From Tateyamaria sp947503385 (GTDB taxonomy: Bacteria; Pseudomonadota; Alphaproteobacteria; Rhodobacterales; Rhodobacteraceae): 64,000 nucleotides of DNA. Both the position numbers and the translations under genes were made by a program. Positions within the stretch are counted from its first letter, which is position 1, and each line of letters begins with the position of its first letter. Below are positions 16,056 to 23,736 of this stretch, in pieces. The notes below the pieces were generated by a model that did not search any database, was not told the origin of the DNA, and worked only from the letters and a program-made list of their open reading frames with translations. Where the stretch lies: contig NZ_JBNFZM010000002.1 of the NCBI RefSeq assembly GCF_051195235.1, positions 558,001 to 622,000 on the forward strand. The letters run 5' to 3'.

Positions 16056-17261
16056 ATGTCAGAAACAGTTCGTCAAAAGGCTGAAAGCGCCGCCGCACAG
16101 GTCGAAGAGGTCACCGCCGTCGTTCTGGCCGAACCCAGTGACGCCAACGCCATCGTGCCGCTGGCCGAAGCGGACGCGCCCGTGGGTGCCGAAATCCGGT
16201 CGCGCATGGGCGAGATCGACATGGGCGACACCAATTCCATCGTGTCCTTCGGCTCCGCCGCGCAGGCGGAATTGCAGGAAATCAGCCAAGCGATGCTGTC
16301 GGACGTGCGCAACAAGGATCTCGGGCCTGCGGGCGACGGCCTGCGCGACATCGTCACCACGATCCGCGGCTTTTCCGTGTCCGAACTGGACGTGCGCCGC
16401 GAGCGGACATTCTGGGAAAAGCTCTTTGGCCGGGCCGCCCCCTTTGCCAAGTTCACCGCCAAGTTCGAGACCGTACAATCCCAGATCGACAAGATCACCG
16501 ACAACCTGCTGAGCCACGAGCACACGCTGCTCAAGGACATCAAATCGCTCGACCTGCTCTACGAAAAGACGCTGCAATTCTACGATGAACTGGCGCTCTA
16601 TATCGCTGCGGGCGAGGAAAAGATCAAAGAGCTGGACGAAACCACCATCCCCGCGATGGAAGCCGCCGTCGAGGCCGCCCCCGAAGACCAGCAGGTGATG
16701 AAAGCGCAGGAACTGCGCGACATGCGCGCCGCGCGCGACGATCTGGAACGCCGGGTGCACGACCTGAAACTGACACGGCAGGTGACGATGCAGTCCCTGC
16801 CCTCGATCCGTCTGGTGCAGGAAAACGACAAAAGCCTTGTGACCAAGATCAACTCGACCCTCGTCAACACCGTGCCGCTTTGGGAAACCCAACTGGCGCA
16901 GGCCGTCACCATCCAACGTTCGGCCGAGGCCGCCGCCGCCGTGCGCGATGCCAATGACCTGACCAATGAACTGCTCACAGCCAACGCCGAAAACCTGCGC
17001 GACAGCAACAAGATGATCCGCCAAGAAATGGAGCGCGGCGTATTCGACATCGAAGCGGTCAAGCAGGCCAATGCGGACCTCATCGGCACCATTCAGGACA
17101 GCTTGCAGATTGCCGACGAAGGCAAGGCACGCCGCGCCGCCGCCGAAGAAGAGCTCAAAAAGATGGAGGCCGAACTGCGCGACACGCTGGCCGCCGCCAA
17201 GGCGCGCAAGGATGGTGTTGGCGACAACGCCGCTACCTCCGTGCCCCAAGGGGCCAACTGA
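16056..17261 (+). CDS. telA: Toxic anion resistance protein (TelA family)
   Basis: A 401-aa hydrophilic, highly helical protein of TelA length. Family-like stretches are GSAAQAELQEISQAMLSDVR, GFSVSELDVRRERTFWEKLF and VTMQSLPSIRLVQENDKSLV; the last 150 residues are strongly coiled-coil (AEEELKKMEAELRDTLAAAK). TelA/KlaA homologues confer tellurite resistance and affect envelope stress. It lies 15 bp after xpaC and five bp before the DUF2927 lipoprotein gene, so the three are likely one transcript. Confidence 0.95.
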   Translation: MSETVRQKAESAAAQVEEVTAVVLAEPSDANAIVPLAEADAPVGAEIRSRMGEIDMGDTNSIVSFGSAAQAELQEISQAMLSDVRNKDLGPAGDGLRDIVTTIRGFSVSELDVRRERTFWEKLFGRAAPFAKFTAKFETVQSQIDKITDNLLSHEHTLLKDIKSLDLLYEKTLQFYDELALYIAAGEEKIKELDETTIPAMEAAVEAAPEDQQVMKAQELRDMRAARDDLERRVHDLKLTRQVTMQSLPSIRLVQENDKSLVTKINSTLVNTVPLWETQLAQAVTIQRSAEAAAAVRDANDLTNELLTANAENLRDSNKMIRQEMERGVFDIEAVKQANADLIGTIQDSLQIADEGKARRAAAEEELKKMEAELRDTLAAAKARKDGVGDNAATSVPQGAN

Positions 17262-17266
17262 GGCCC

Positions 17267-18220
17267 ATGATCCGCAGGCCGCGTCTCTGGAAAGCGCTGG
17301 GTGGCGTTGCCGCCCTCGTCTTTCTTGCGGCCTGCGATATGCCGCCTGTGACCACCGATCCGGTGCTCACACCGCGGGCGCGCCCGGACCCTGCGGCAGT
17401 CGCACCACCGCCGCCCGTGCGCGCCACCTCAGAACGCAGTGCCGCGTTGCGCAGCTATCTGGGCGCCGTGCAATCCAGCCAGTTGACCCAAGGTCTGTTG
17501 CGGCAGGATGGTGGCGGGCCGGACACCCCGTTTACCGCAACCATGCTGGCGCGCAATTTCGAACAGATCGCGTTTTTTGACGAATTCACGCCCACCGGGG
17601 AACCCGGCGGCGGCGAGGCCGTGCTGCGCCGCTGGGACATGCCGGTGCGCATTGCAGTCGCCTTTGGCGCGTCTGTTCCGCCCAGTCAGCGCACGCGCGA
17701 CACCGCAAACACGCGCAGCTATGCGCGACGGCTGGCGCGGGCGACGGGGCACCCGATTGCCATCGCGCCAAACCCGAATTTCTACGTGATTTTCGCCTCC
17801 GAGGATGACCGGGGCGATGTGCTGGACGAGGTGGCCGCCCGGCTTGGCAATCCGCTGACACAATTGCGCAGCCTGTCGCGTGACACCTATTGCGCCGTGG
17901 TCGCCTTTGGTGGTGGCACGGGGCGCGCGACGACCACGGCCGCCGTGGCCGTGGTGCGTGCCGAAAATCCCGATCTTCTGCGGCTCAGTTGCATCCACGA
18001 AGAGATTGCCCAAGGGCTTGGCCTGCCCAATGACAGCCCCGCCGCGCGGCCCAGCATCTTTAATGATGATGACGAATTTGCCCTGCTCACCGACCATGAC
18101 GAGGCGCTGCTGGGCATGTTGTATGACGCCCGTCTGACAACCGGCATGGACCGGGCCGAGGCCCGGCCCATCGTGCGGCAACTGGCCGCCGAACGGACGG
18201 GCGAGGCGCTCACAAACTGA
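17267..18220 (+). CDS. DUF2927 domain-containing lipoprotein
   Basis: A 317-aa protein with a lipoprotein signal (ALGGVAALVFLAAC), a Pro-rich linker, then a DUF2927 domain from about residue 95. The family hallmark SCIHEEIAQGLGLPNDS carries an HEE metalloprotease-like motif, which suggests a zinc-dependent hydrolase, though activity has not been shown for the family as far as I know. Five bases separate it from telA, placing an envelope-anchored protein in the same operon. Confidence 0.85.
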   Translation: MIRRPRLWKALGGVAALVFLAACDMPPVTTDPVLTPRARPDPAAVAPPPPVRATSERSAALRSYLGAVQSSQLTQGLLRQDGGGPDTPFTATMLARNFEQIAFFDEFTPTGEPGGGEAVLRRWDMPVRIAVAFGASVPPSQRTRDTANTRSYARRLARATGHPIAIAPNPNFYVIFASEDDRGDVLDEVAARLGNPLTQLRSLSRDTYCAVVAFGGGTGRATTTAAVAVVRAENPDLLRLSCIHEEIAQGLGLPNDSPAARPSIFNDDDEFALLTDHDEALLGMLYDARLTTGMDRAEARPIVRQLAAERTGEALTN

Positions 18221-18305
18221 TCCGCCCGCAGGGGCGTAAACCAAATATCCACCATGACCCGCTTAGAACGACCCGCAAACAAGCAGCGCAGGTTCAGGAG
18301 CGTCC

Positions 18306-19511
18306 ATGGTCGCGTCTCTCAACGGCATCATCTTTGACCAGGTCTATGGTGACAATACCGGCGGGGCCGAGTTTGACACCGACGGCGACGGCACCGCCAC
18401 GCAGGAGGACGAATTTGTCTCGTTCACCAACACAACCGGCGCGCCCATTGACGTGTCCGGCTGGCAGATTTGGTCCGATGCGTCCGGCGCGGGGGCACCG
18501 GATGGTCCGCAGGACGGACTCTATCACACCTTTCCGCCGGGCACTGTGATCGCGCCGGGTGAAACCCTCTACATTATCAACGAAATTAGCGGCACGCCCC
18601 CCGCATGGGCACAAGAGGCGTCCGAAGGCGGGACCGAATCCGGTGCTGGCGGGACCAACACCAACTTTTTGAGCGAAGGCGACGCCAGCAACTCGGAATC
18701 CGTGGCACTGGTTGATCCAAGCACTGGCGATTTTCTGGTGTTCAATATGGAAAGCAGCTCCAGCGACTTTTCCGAATTTGACGGTGGCAGCACCGGCAGC
18801 AATCCGGGGCTTGCAGGCTTTCCCGGCTCAAACATGATTGCCGAGATCGGTGGCGCGTCAGTGCGCGAGGATCAGGACGCGGGGTTCTCCTATCAGTACA
18901 ACGCCACCACCGACAGCTACGAATACAACACCGTCTACGTGGCCTGTTTCGCCGCTGACACATGGATCGACACCCCCGATGGCCGCCGCCAGATCACCCA
19001 TCTGCGTCCCGGTGATCTGGTTCTGACACAGGACAACGGCCCACAGCCGGTGTCGTTGCTGCTGCACTACTGCCTGCGGCTCGATCAGCCCGCGACCGCG
19101 CACCTGCGCCCCATCGCGATCAAACCCGGCAGTCTCGGGTCCTCCCTGCCGGACCGCCCATTGACCCTGTCGCCACAGCACCGCGTCCTGCGCACTCTGC
19201 CCGGCGGCCAAGAGGTTCTGTGCCCCGCCAAAGGGCTGCTGGACCACCCCGGCATCCGCGTCAAACGTGGCTTGAAGCGGATTGGATATTTCCACCTGCT
19301 CCTGCCCCGGCACGAGGTGATCTTTGCCAACGGATTGCCGGTAGAAAGCCTGTTTCTGGGGGATTACGGCCTGCGCCGCGTGCACCCCGGCCTGCGCATC
19401 GCGCTGGAACAGATTTGGCAACCGGACGCGACACACGCGCCCGCGCGCCCCTTTGTCGGCGCCAGCGCGATGAGGCGGATCGCCGCGACTTCCCCTTTTC
19501 CCGCCTTGTGA
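18306..19511 (+). CDS. Lamin-tail-domain plus Hint-domain protein
   Basis: A 401-aa protein. Residues 1-150 form a lamin-tail-like beta domain (DEFVSFTNTTGAPIDVSGWQ, TVIAPGETLYIINE) with an acidic DTDGDGTATQEDE loop that could bind Ca2+. From about residue 212 a Hint_2 domain starts at ACFAADTWIDTPDGRRQITH, with Cys as candidate self-splicing nucleophile, and continues through LSPQHRVL to the EVIFANGLPVESLFLG block. No signal peptide; in Rhodobacterales such Hint proteins are usually exported by type I systems or uncharacterised. GGAG before the ATG fixes the start. Confidence 0.87.
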   Translation: MVASLNGIIFDQVYGDNTGGAEFDTDGDGTATQEDEFVSFTNTTGAPIDVSGWQIWSDASGAGAPDGPQDGLYHTFPPGTVIAPGETLYIINEISGTPPAWAQEASEGGTESGAGGTNTNFLSEGDASNSESVALVDPSTGDFLVFNMESSSSDFSEFDGGSTGSNPGLAGFPGSNMIAEIGGASVREDQDAGFSYQYNATTDSYEYNTVYVACFAADTWIDTPDGRRQITHLRPGDLVLTQDNGPQPVSLLLHYCLRLDQPATAHLRPIAIKPGSLGSSLPDRPLTLSPQHRVLRTLPGGQEVLCPAKGLLDHPGIRVKRGLKRIGYFHLLLPRHEVIFANGLPVESLFLGDYGLRRVHPGLRIALEQIWQPDATHAPARPFVGASAMRRIAATSPFPAL

Positions 19512-19571
19512 TCCATGTATTAATCGCCGCCGCAACAGGCCGCGCGTCGCGCGGACAGAATGGGGGCCAAT

Positions 19572-20669
19572 ATGGGCATTTTCGACTTCCTCTCCGGCGA
19601 GTTTATCGACGTCATCCACTGGGTCGACGACAGTCGCGACACCATGGTCTGGCGGTTCGAACGTGAGGACCACGAGATCAAGTATGGTGCCAAGCTGACC
19701 GTGCGCGAAGGTCAGGCCGCCGTGTTCGTGCACGAAGGGCAACTGGCCGATGTGTTCACCCCCGGTCTCTATATGCTCGAGACCAACAACATGCCGATCA
19801 TGACGACCCTGCAACACTGGGATCACGGCTTCAAAAGCCCGTTCAAGTCCGAGATCTACTTCGTCAACACCACCCGGTTCAACGGTCTGAAATGGGGCAC
19901 CAAGAACCCGATCATCTGTCGCGACCCCGAATTTGGCCCCGTGCGCCTGCGCGCCTTTGGCACCTATTCGGTCCGGGTCACCGATCCGGCCAAATTCCTC
20001 GTCGAAATCGTCGGCACCGACGGCGAATTCACCATGGACGAGATCAGCTTTCAGATCCGCAACATCATCGTGCAGGAGTTTTCGCGCACCTTGGCCCAAT
20101 CTGGCATCCCCGTGCTCGACATGGCCGCGAACACCCGCGAACTTGGCCAGCTTGTCGCCAAGGAAATCTCCGACCAGATCGCTGAGTACGGGCTGATGCT
20201 GCCGGAACTCTATATCGAAAACATCTCGCTCCCCCCCGCCGTCGAAGAGGTGATGGACAAACGGTCCTCCATGGGCGTGATCGGCAATCTGAACGAATAC
20301 ACCCAGTTTCAGGCCGCCGAGGCTTTGGGCCGCGGTGGTGCTGCCGCCGCCACGATGGAGGCCGGGCTGGGTGCCGGGCTTGGGATGCAAATGGGGCAGG
20401 CCATGGCCGCCGGGGCCGCCGCGCCGCAACCCAGACGCGCCGCCCCACCGCCCCCGCCAGTCGAACATGTCTGGCACGTCGCCGAAAACGGCGAGACCAA
20501 GGGACCGTTTTCCAAGGCGCAACTGGGCCGCATGGCAGGCGCGGGCGAACTGGGGCGCGACACCTATGTCTGGACCGCCGGTCAGGACGGCTGGATGAAG
20601 GCCGAGGACGTCACCGAACTGGCCCAGCTTTTTACCATCCTGCCGCCGCCCCCGCCCCCCGGCATCTGA
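19572..20669 (+). CDS. SPFH-domain protein with C-terminal GYF_2 domain (YdjI / virion-core-protein family)
   Basis: A 365-aa protein. The start MGIFDFLSGEFIDVIHWVDD and the SPFH core (residues 30-260, including AVFVHEGQLADVFTPGLYML) identify the COG4260 family to which Bacillus YdjI belongs. An Ala/Gly-rich and Pro-rich linker follows, then a GYF_2 (DUF4339) domain at about 300-350 (WHVAENGETKGPFSKAQLGR). SPFH proteins scaffold membrane microdomains; YdjI works with zinc-ribbon YdjG in SigW-dependent membrane stress. A YdjG-like protein is encoded at 23733. A strong hairpin follows the gene. Confidence 0.9.
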   Translation: MGIFDFLSGEFIDVIHWVDDSRDTMVWRFEREDHEIKYGAKLTVREGQAAVFVHEGQLADVFTPGLYMLETNNMPIMTTLQHWDHGFKSPFKSEIYFVNTTRFNGLKWGTKNPIICRDPEFGPVRLRAFGTYSVRVTDPAKFLVEIVGTDGEFTMDEISFQIRNIIVQEFSRTLAQSGIPVLDMAANTRELGQLVAKEISDQIAEYGLMLPELYIENISLPPAVEEVMDKRSSMGVIGNLNEYTQFQAAEALGRGGAAAATMEAGLGAGLGMQMGQAMAAGAAAPQPRRAAPPPPPVEHVWHVAENGETKGPFSKAQLGRMAGAGELGRDTYVWTAGQDGWMKAEDVTELAQLFTILPPPPPPGI

Positions 20670-20691
20670 ACCACATACAATCTGCACCACC

Positions 20692-20723
20692 AACGGCCGC
20701 GCCCTGACACAGGCGCGGCCGTT
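20692..20723 (+). terminator. Strong hairpin after the SPFH gene, probable terminator
   Basis: A perfect 12-bp GC-rich stem (AACGGCCGCGCC / GGCGCGGCCGTT) with an 8-nt loop, 22 bp after the stop. There is no clear T run, so it may act as a weak or factor-assisted terminator. Confidence 0.6.
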
Positions 20724-20759
20724 GCACATTCGGCTGCACCCATTGACTCCGTCGTAAAT

Positions 20760-20779
20760 ATGTAAAAAGGTAATTACAT
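20760..20779. promoter_or_regulatory. Inverted repeat overlapping the ArsR start codon
   Basis: ATGTAA - 8 nt - TTACAT; the right arm includes the ATG at 20778. ArsR-family repressors often bind such dyads over their own promoter, so autoregulation is likely but inferred. Confidence 0.5.
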
Positions 20780-21134
20780 GTTTACAGATTCGGAAATGGA
20801 CCGCGTGTTCGCGGCCTTGTCCCATACCAACCGGCGCGACATGCTGGACCTGCTGCGCGACACGCCGGGGATGAGCGTCGGACAGCTTGCCGCGCATTTC
20901 GACGTGACGCGCATCGCGGTGATGAACCACCTCAAGGTTCTGGAACAGGCCCAGCTGATCATCAGCGAACAGGACGGGCGCACGCGCCGCCTCTACCTCA
21001 ACGCGGTTCCCATTCAGGCGATTTACGAACGCTGGACCGACACATTCTCCGCTCACTGGCTGGATCGGATGAGCCTCATCAAATCCGTGGCCGAAGCCGC
21101 GGCGCGCAAAATCGACAAGGACCCGGACGCATGA
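20778..21134 (+). CDS. ArsR-family winged-helix regulator
   Basis: A 118-aa regulator. Its winged HTH (residues 8-80) reads RVFAALSHTNRRDMLDLLRD, then SVGQLAAHFDVTRIAVMNHL and DGRTRRLYLN. No CxC metal motif is visible, matching the ArsR subfamily that pairs with SRPBCC proteins rather than metal sensors. It overlaps the SRPBCC gene by ATGA. A dyad overlaps its start codon. Confidence 0.92.
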   Translation: MFTDSEMDRVFAALSHTNRRDMLDLLRDTPGMSVGQLAAHFDVTRIAVMNHLKVLEQAQLIISEQDGRTRRLYLNAVPIQAIYERWTDTFSAHWLDRMSLIKSVAEAAARKIDKDPDA

Positions 21135-21646
21135 CCAACCCAACCACCAACATCAATCGCGTTCTGATCAACGCCCCCGTGGAAACCGTCTGGAACACTT
21201 TGGTCAAAACGGACGAGGCGCTGCCGTTCTTCTTTGGCGGTGTCTGCCAAACGCAGGACGGCCTGAAACCCGGCGCGCGCTACCGCATGGTCAGCGCCAA
21301 CCGCAAGGTTGCGATGGTCGTGGGCGAGGTCCTGCGGTTCGAGCCGCCACATGTCTACGCCCACACCTTTACCATGACGAATATCGACGAACCGCCCGTC
21401 ACCGTGACCTACACGCTGGTGGAAAAGGACGGCGGCACCGAATTTGAACTGCGGATCGACAATTTGATCCCCGGCAGCAAGCTGGCCAAGGAAATGGTGT
21501 CCGCCCAAGGGTTCATCGCCAGCAACCTCAAGGCCCTGTGCGAAACCGGGCGCCCCGCCTTTACCGGGCGCATGGTCGGCCTGCTCGGTCCGGTCTTTGC
21601 CCGCCTCGCCAAACCCGCCCAAGCCGTTGAACACTGGCCCCTCTGA
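21131..21646 (+). CDS. SRPBCC (AHSA1-like) domain protein
   Basis: A 171-aa START/Bet v1-like protein with the AHSA1 pattern: INRVLINAPVETVWNTLVKT at the N-terminus, then RYRMVSANRKVAMVVGEVL, YTLVEKDGGTEFELRIDN and the C-terminal helix segment. These proteins have a hydrophobic cavity and often act with an ArsR partner. The start overlaps the ArsR stop by four bases. The ligand is unknown. Confidence 0.88.
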   Translation: MTNPTTNINRVLINAPVETVWNTLVKTDEALPFFFGGVCQTQDGLKPGARYRMVSANRKVAMVVGEVLRFEPPHVYAHTFTMTNIDEPPVTVTYTLVEKDGGTEFELRIDNLIPGSKLAKEMVSAQGFIASNLKALCETGRPAFTGRMVGLLGPVFARLAKPAQAVEHWPL

Positions 21647-21678
21647 CCCCTTTTCCAACCGCAAACAAAGGAGACATG

Positions 21679-22038
21679 ATGATGACAACCCAAACCCTGC
21701 CCCGCTGGCCCGGCATCGTGGCCCCGGTCGCAGCCCTCTGGTACGCCTTTGGCCTGTCACAGGCCATCATCAGCTACGTCGCCGGTCCGGGCGCCGCCCC
21801 GGTGTTGATCTGGCTGGCCTACGGTCTGGCGTGCAGTGCGGGCCTTGTCGGCGCGGCGGCCCTGTTCATTGCGCCCGCGCGCGCCGCCGCCGCCTTTGCC
21901 GTGTCGCTGGTGTGTGCGGTGATCTATTTCGGCTGGCTATACGCCTATGGCACGCCCGCCGCCGAAGACTATGGCATTGGCGCGCTTGTCATGGCCGTGA
22001 CCCTCACCCTGATGCTGGTCGCACGCCGCCTGCGCTGA
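21679..22038 (+). CDS. Small four-helix membrane protein
   Basis: About 119 aa with four hydrophobic segments (IVAPVAALWYAFGLSQAIIS; LIWLAYGLACSAGLVGAAAL; AVSLVCAVIYFGWLYAYG; IGALVMAVTLTLMLVA). Three successive ATG codons at 21676, 21679 and 21682 follow AAGGAG (21668-21673); spacing favours 21679 or 21682. It lies 30 bp after the SRPBCC gene, so ArsR-SRPBCC-membrane protein forms an operon. No function can be assigned. Confidence 0.75.
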   Translation: MMTTQTLPRWPGIVAPVAALWYAFGLSQAIISYVAGPGAAPVLIWLAYGLACSAGLVGAAALFIAPARAAAAFAVSLVCAVIYFGWLYAYGTPAAEDYGIGALVMAVTLTLMLVARRLR

Positions 22039-22048
22039 CCCATCCCCG

Positions 22049-22081
22049 GTCAGGCCGCCCGCCCGTGCTGCGTGGCCTGAC
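22049..22081 (+). terminator. Hairpin after the ArsR/SRPBCC operon
   Basis: GTCAGGCC and GGCCTGAC form an 8-bp stem with a 17-nt GC-rich loop, 11 bp after the last stop. No T run follows, so termination is uncertain. Confidence 0.35.
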
Positions 22082-22156
22082 GACAGAAGGGGGCGGGCAC
22101 GTCCCTGTGATCGCACGGCCCTTGACAGCGCCGCCCCTGACCTCACCATCGCGGGG

Positions 22157-22693
22157 ATGAGACTTCCGACACGACGCACGGCCCTGAAGTGGCTGCATTG
22201 GATCATGGTGCCCCTGTTTGTCTGGTTCCTGATCGTCACACCGGATGTCGTGGTCCCCTTTGGTCCCACCGCGTTCCAGATCCACTCGACCCTTGCGCTT
22301 GTCTTTGTCTCGCTCAGCCTTGCGTGGTTTGCCGACATGCTGCGGCGCGGCCTTGCCAGCCGCCCCGGCCCCAAGCTGACGGGCCGTCTGCGCACGCTCC
22401 ACCGGGTCATGCACCTGACCCTGATCTGGGGATTGTTCTTTGTGGCGCTGACCGGGTTCCTGCTTGGGCTGACCTCGCCCATTCTGCTCAAGGCCGGTGG
22501 GTTCCTGCCCATTGCCCCGCCGCTGGGTCTGCGCGCGGCGAACGAGATTGTGGGCCTTGTGCATATCGTCGAATTCTACGCGCTTGGCGTGGTGGCGGGC
22601 GGGCACGCGGCCTTTCACATCTGGCGCCACTACCGGTTGCGTGACAACGCTTTGCGCATCATGGCACCGAAAAAGCTGCATAAATTCCTGTGA
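22157..22693 (+). CDS. Cytochrome b561-type membrane protein, paralogue 1
   Basis: A 178-aa four-helix cytochrome b/b6-domain protein. Likely haem ligands are His in TM1 (ALKWLHWIM), TM2 (FQIHSTLAL) and two in TM4 spaced by 14 residues (VHIVEFYALGVVAGGHAAFH). A conserved RPGPKLTGRLRTLH segment joins TM2 and TM3. Such proteins shuttle electrons in the inner membrane. It is the first of three consecutive paralogues; donor and acceptor are unknown. Confidence 0.85.
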   Translation: MRLPTRRTALKWLHWIMVPLFVWFLIVTPDVVVPFGPTAFQIHSTLALVFVSLSLAWFADMLRRGLASRPGPKLTGRLRTLHRVMHLTLIWGLFFVALTGFLLGLTSPILLKAGGFLPIAPPLGLRAANEIVGLVHIVEFYALGVVAGGHAAFHIWRHYRLRDNALRIMAPKKLHKFL

Positions 22694-22745
22694 CGACAGG
22701 CGTTTAGGCCAAAGGATTATGGCAAATTGCGGCTGCGATCCCCAT

Positions 22746-22771
22746 CCCTTGGGAACACCAAACCCAAGGGA
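22746..22771 (+). promoter_or_regulatory. Hairpin enclosing the RBS of the second cytochrome b561 gene
   Basis: CCCTTGGG (22746-22753) pairs perfectly with CCCAAGGG (22763-22770) around a 9-nt loop. AAGGGA (22766-22771), the only Shine-Dalgarno-like sequence before the ATG at 22783, lies in the right arm, so folding could limit translation. Confidence 0.4.
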
Positions 22772-22782
22772 ACACATCGCTG

Positions 22783-23310
22783 ATGACACGTCGTACCGCA
22801 CTCAAATGGCTCCACTGGATCGCCTTTGGCCTGATGGCCTATTTCTTCTTTGTCGAGCCCGAGAATGTGCGCCAGCTTGGCGGTGCGGCACTGGCCACCC
22901 ATGCGGGCATGGGCACGATCCTTGCCATTGTCGTGGCGCTCTGGATGACCATGTATCTGCGCAAGGGGCTGGCCAGCCGGGCTGGTCCCAAGCTGCCCGG
23001 ATGGGCGCGCGCGACGCATGGGGTGATGCACCGCGCGATGATGTGGGGCAGCTTTGCCGTGGTGCTGTCGGGTGCGCTGGCGGGTTTCGCGGCCCCCTAT
23101 GCAATCGCGCTGTTTGGGGTGATCCCGCTGTTTCCGGGGCGCGGCGGCAAGGGCGTGCACGACACGCTCACGGAACTGCACGAGCTGACCTTTGATGTCA
23201 TGCTGATCGGCATCGCGGTGCATGTGGTCTTTCACCTCTGGCGGCATTATGCTGTGCGCGACAACGCATTGCGCATTATGGCACCCAAGGTGCTTCACAA
23301 ATATCTTTGA
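22783..23310 (+). CDS. Cytochrome b561-type membrane protein, paralogue 2
   Basis: A 175-aa four-helix protein clearly paralogous to its neighbour (MTRRTALKWLHWIAFGLMAY, RAGPKLPGWARATHGVMHRA, HLWRHYAVRDNALRIMAPK). The expected haem-ligand histidines are present in TM1 (LHW), TM2 (LATHAGMG) and TM4 (LHELTFDVMLIGIAVH, spacing 14). It is 90 bp after paralogue 1 and 13 bp before paralogue 3. The RBS lies within a hairpin. Confidence 0.85.
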   Translation: MTRRTALKWLHWIAFGLMAYFFFVEPENVRQLGGAALATHAGMGTILAIVVALWMTMYLRKGLASRAGPKLPGWARATHGVMHRAMMWGSFAVVLSGALAGFAAPYAIALFGVIPLFPGRGGKGVHDTLTELHELTFDVMLIGIAVHVVFHLWRHYAVRDNALRIMAPKVLHKYL

Positions 23311-23322
23311 GGACAGCGTGCC

Positions 23323-23736
23323 ATGCGCCGCACCGCCACCATCACACTGCACTGGCTCAGCCTCATGGCTCTGGTTCTGCTGGTGGCCGGTGGGCCGGTG
23401 CCTGTGCTGGCTTGGGCCTTTGGGCTGACGGGTCTTGGCTTGTGCGCCATTGCGGCGGCGCGGGGGCTGAAGAACGGCCCCGGCCCCAAGCTGACGGGCG
23501 CGTTGCGGGTGGCCCACCCATGGCTCAGCCGGGCGATGTACGCCGCGCTTGCGGCCACGGCGGCGGCGACGCTGTGGCACGTGGCGGTTGGTCCCGTGGC
23601 GGGCCTCCAGCGGCTGCACTTTTATCTGATGTCCGCCGCCAGCCTGCACGCCATCTTTCATCTGTGGCGGCACACCGCCCTTGGCGACGGCGCGCTGCGG
23701 CGCATCACCCCCACCTCCATGCATGGTGTATTATGA
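23323..23736 (+). CDS. Cytochrome b561-type membrane protein, paralogue 3 (shortened)
   Basis: A 137-aa shortened paralogue. It keeps TM1 His (TITLHWLSLM), the GPGPKLTGALRVAH linker and the C-terminal IFHLWRHTALGDGALRRI. The TM2 histidine of the other two copies is missing, and the two TM4 histidines are only 10 residues apart (LHFYLMSAASLH) when aligned on the common FHLWRH end. It may therefore bind one haem or none. Its stop overlaps the next start by four bases (ATGA). Confidence 0.78.
   Translation: MRRTATITLHWLSLMALVLLVAGGPVPVLAWAFGLTGLGLCAIAAARGLKNGPGPKLTGALRVAHPWLSRAMYAALAATAAATLWHVAVGPVAGLQRLHFYLMSAASLHAIFHLWRHTALGDGALRRITPTSMHGVL

Noticed and set aside
18858..21143. A 761-codon open frame on the minus strand
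   Set aside because: It lies antisense to the Hint, SPFH and ArsR genes, which have clear domains. The translation is His/Gly/Val-rich without motifs, typical of antisense frames in GC-rich DNA.
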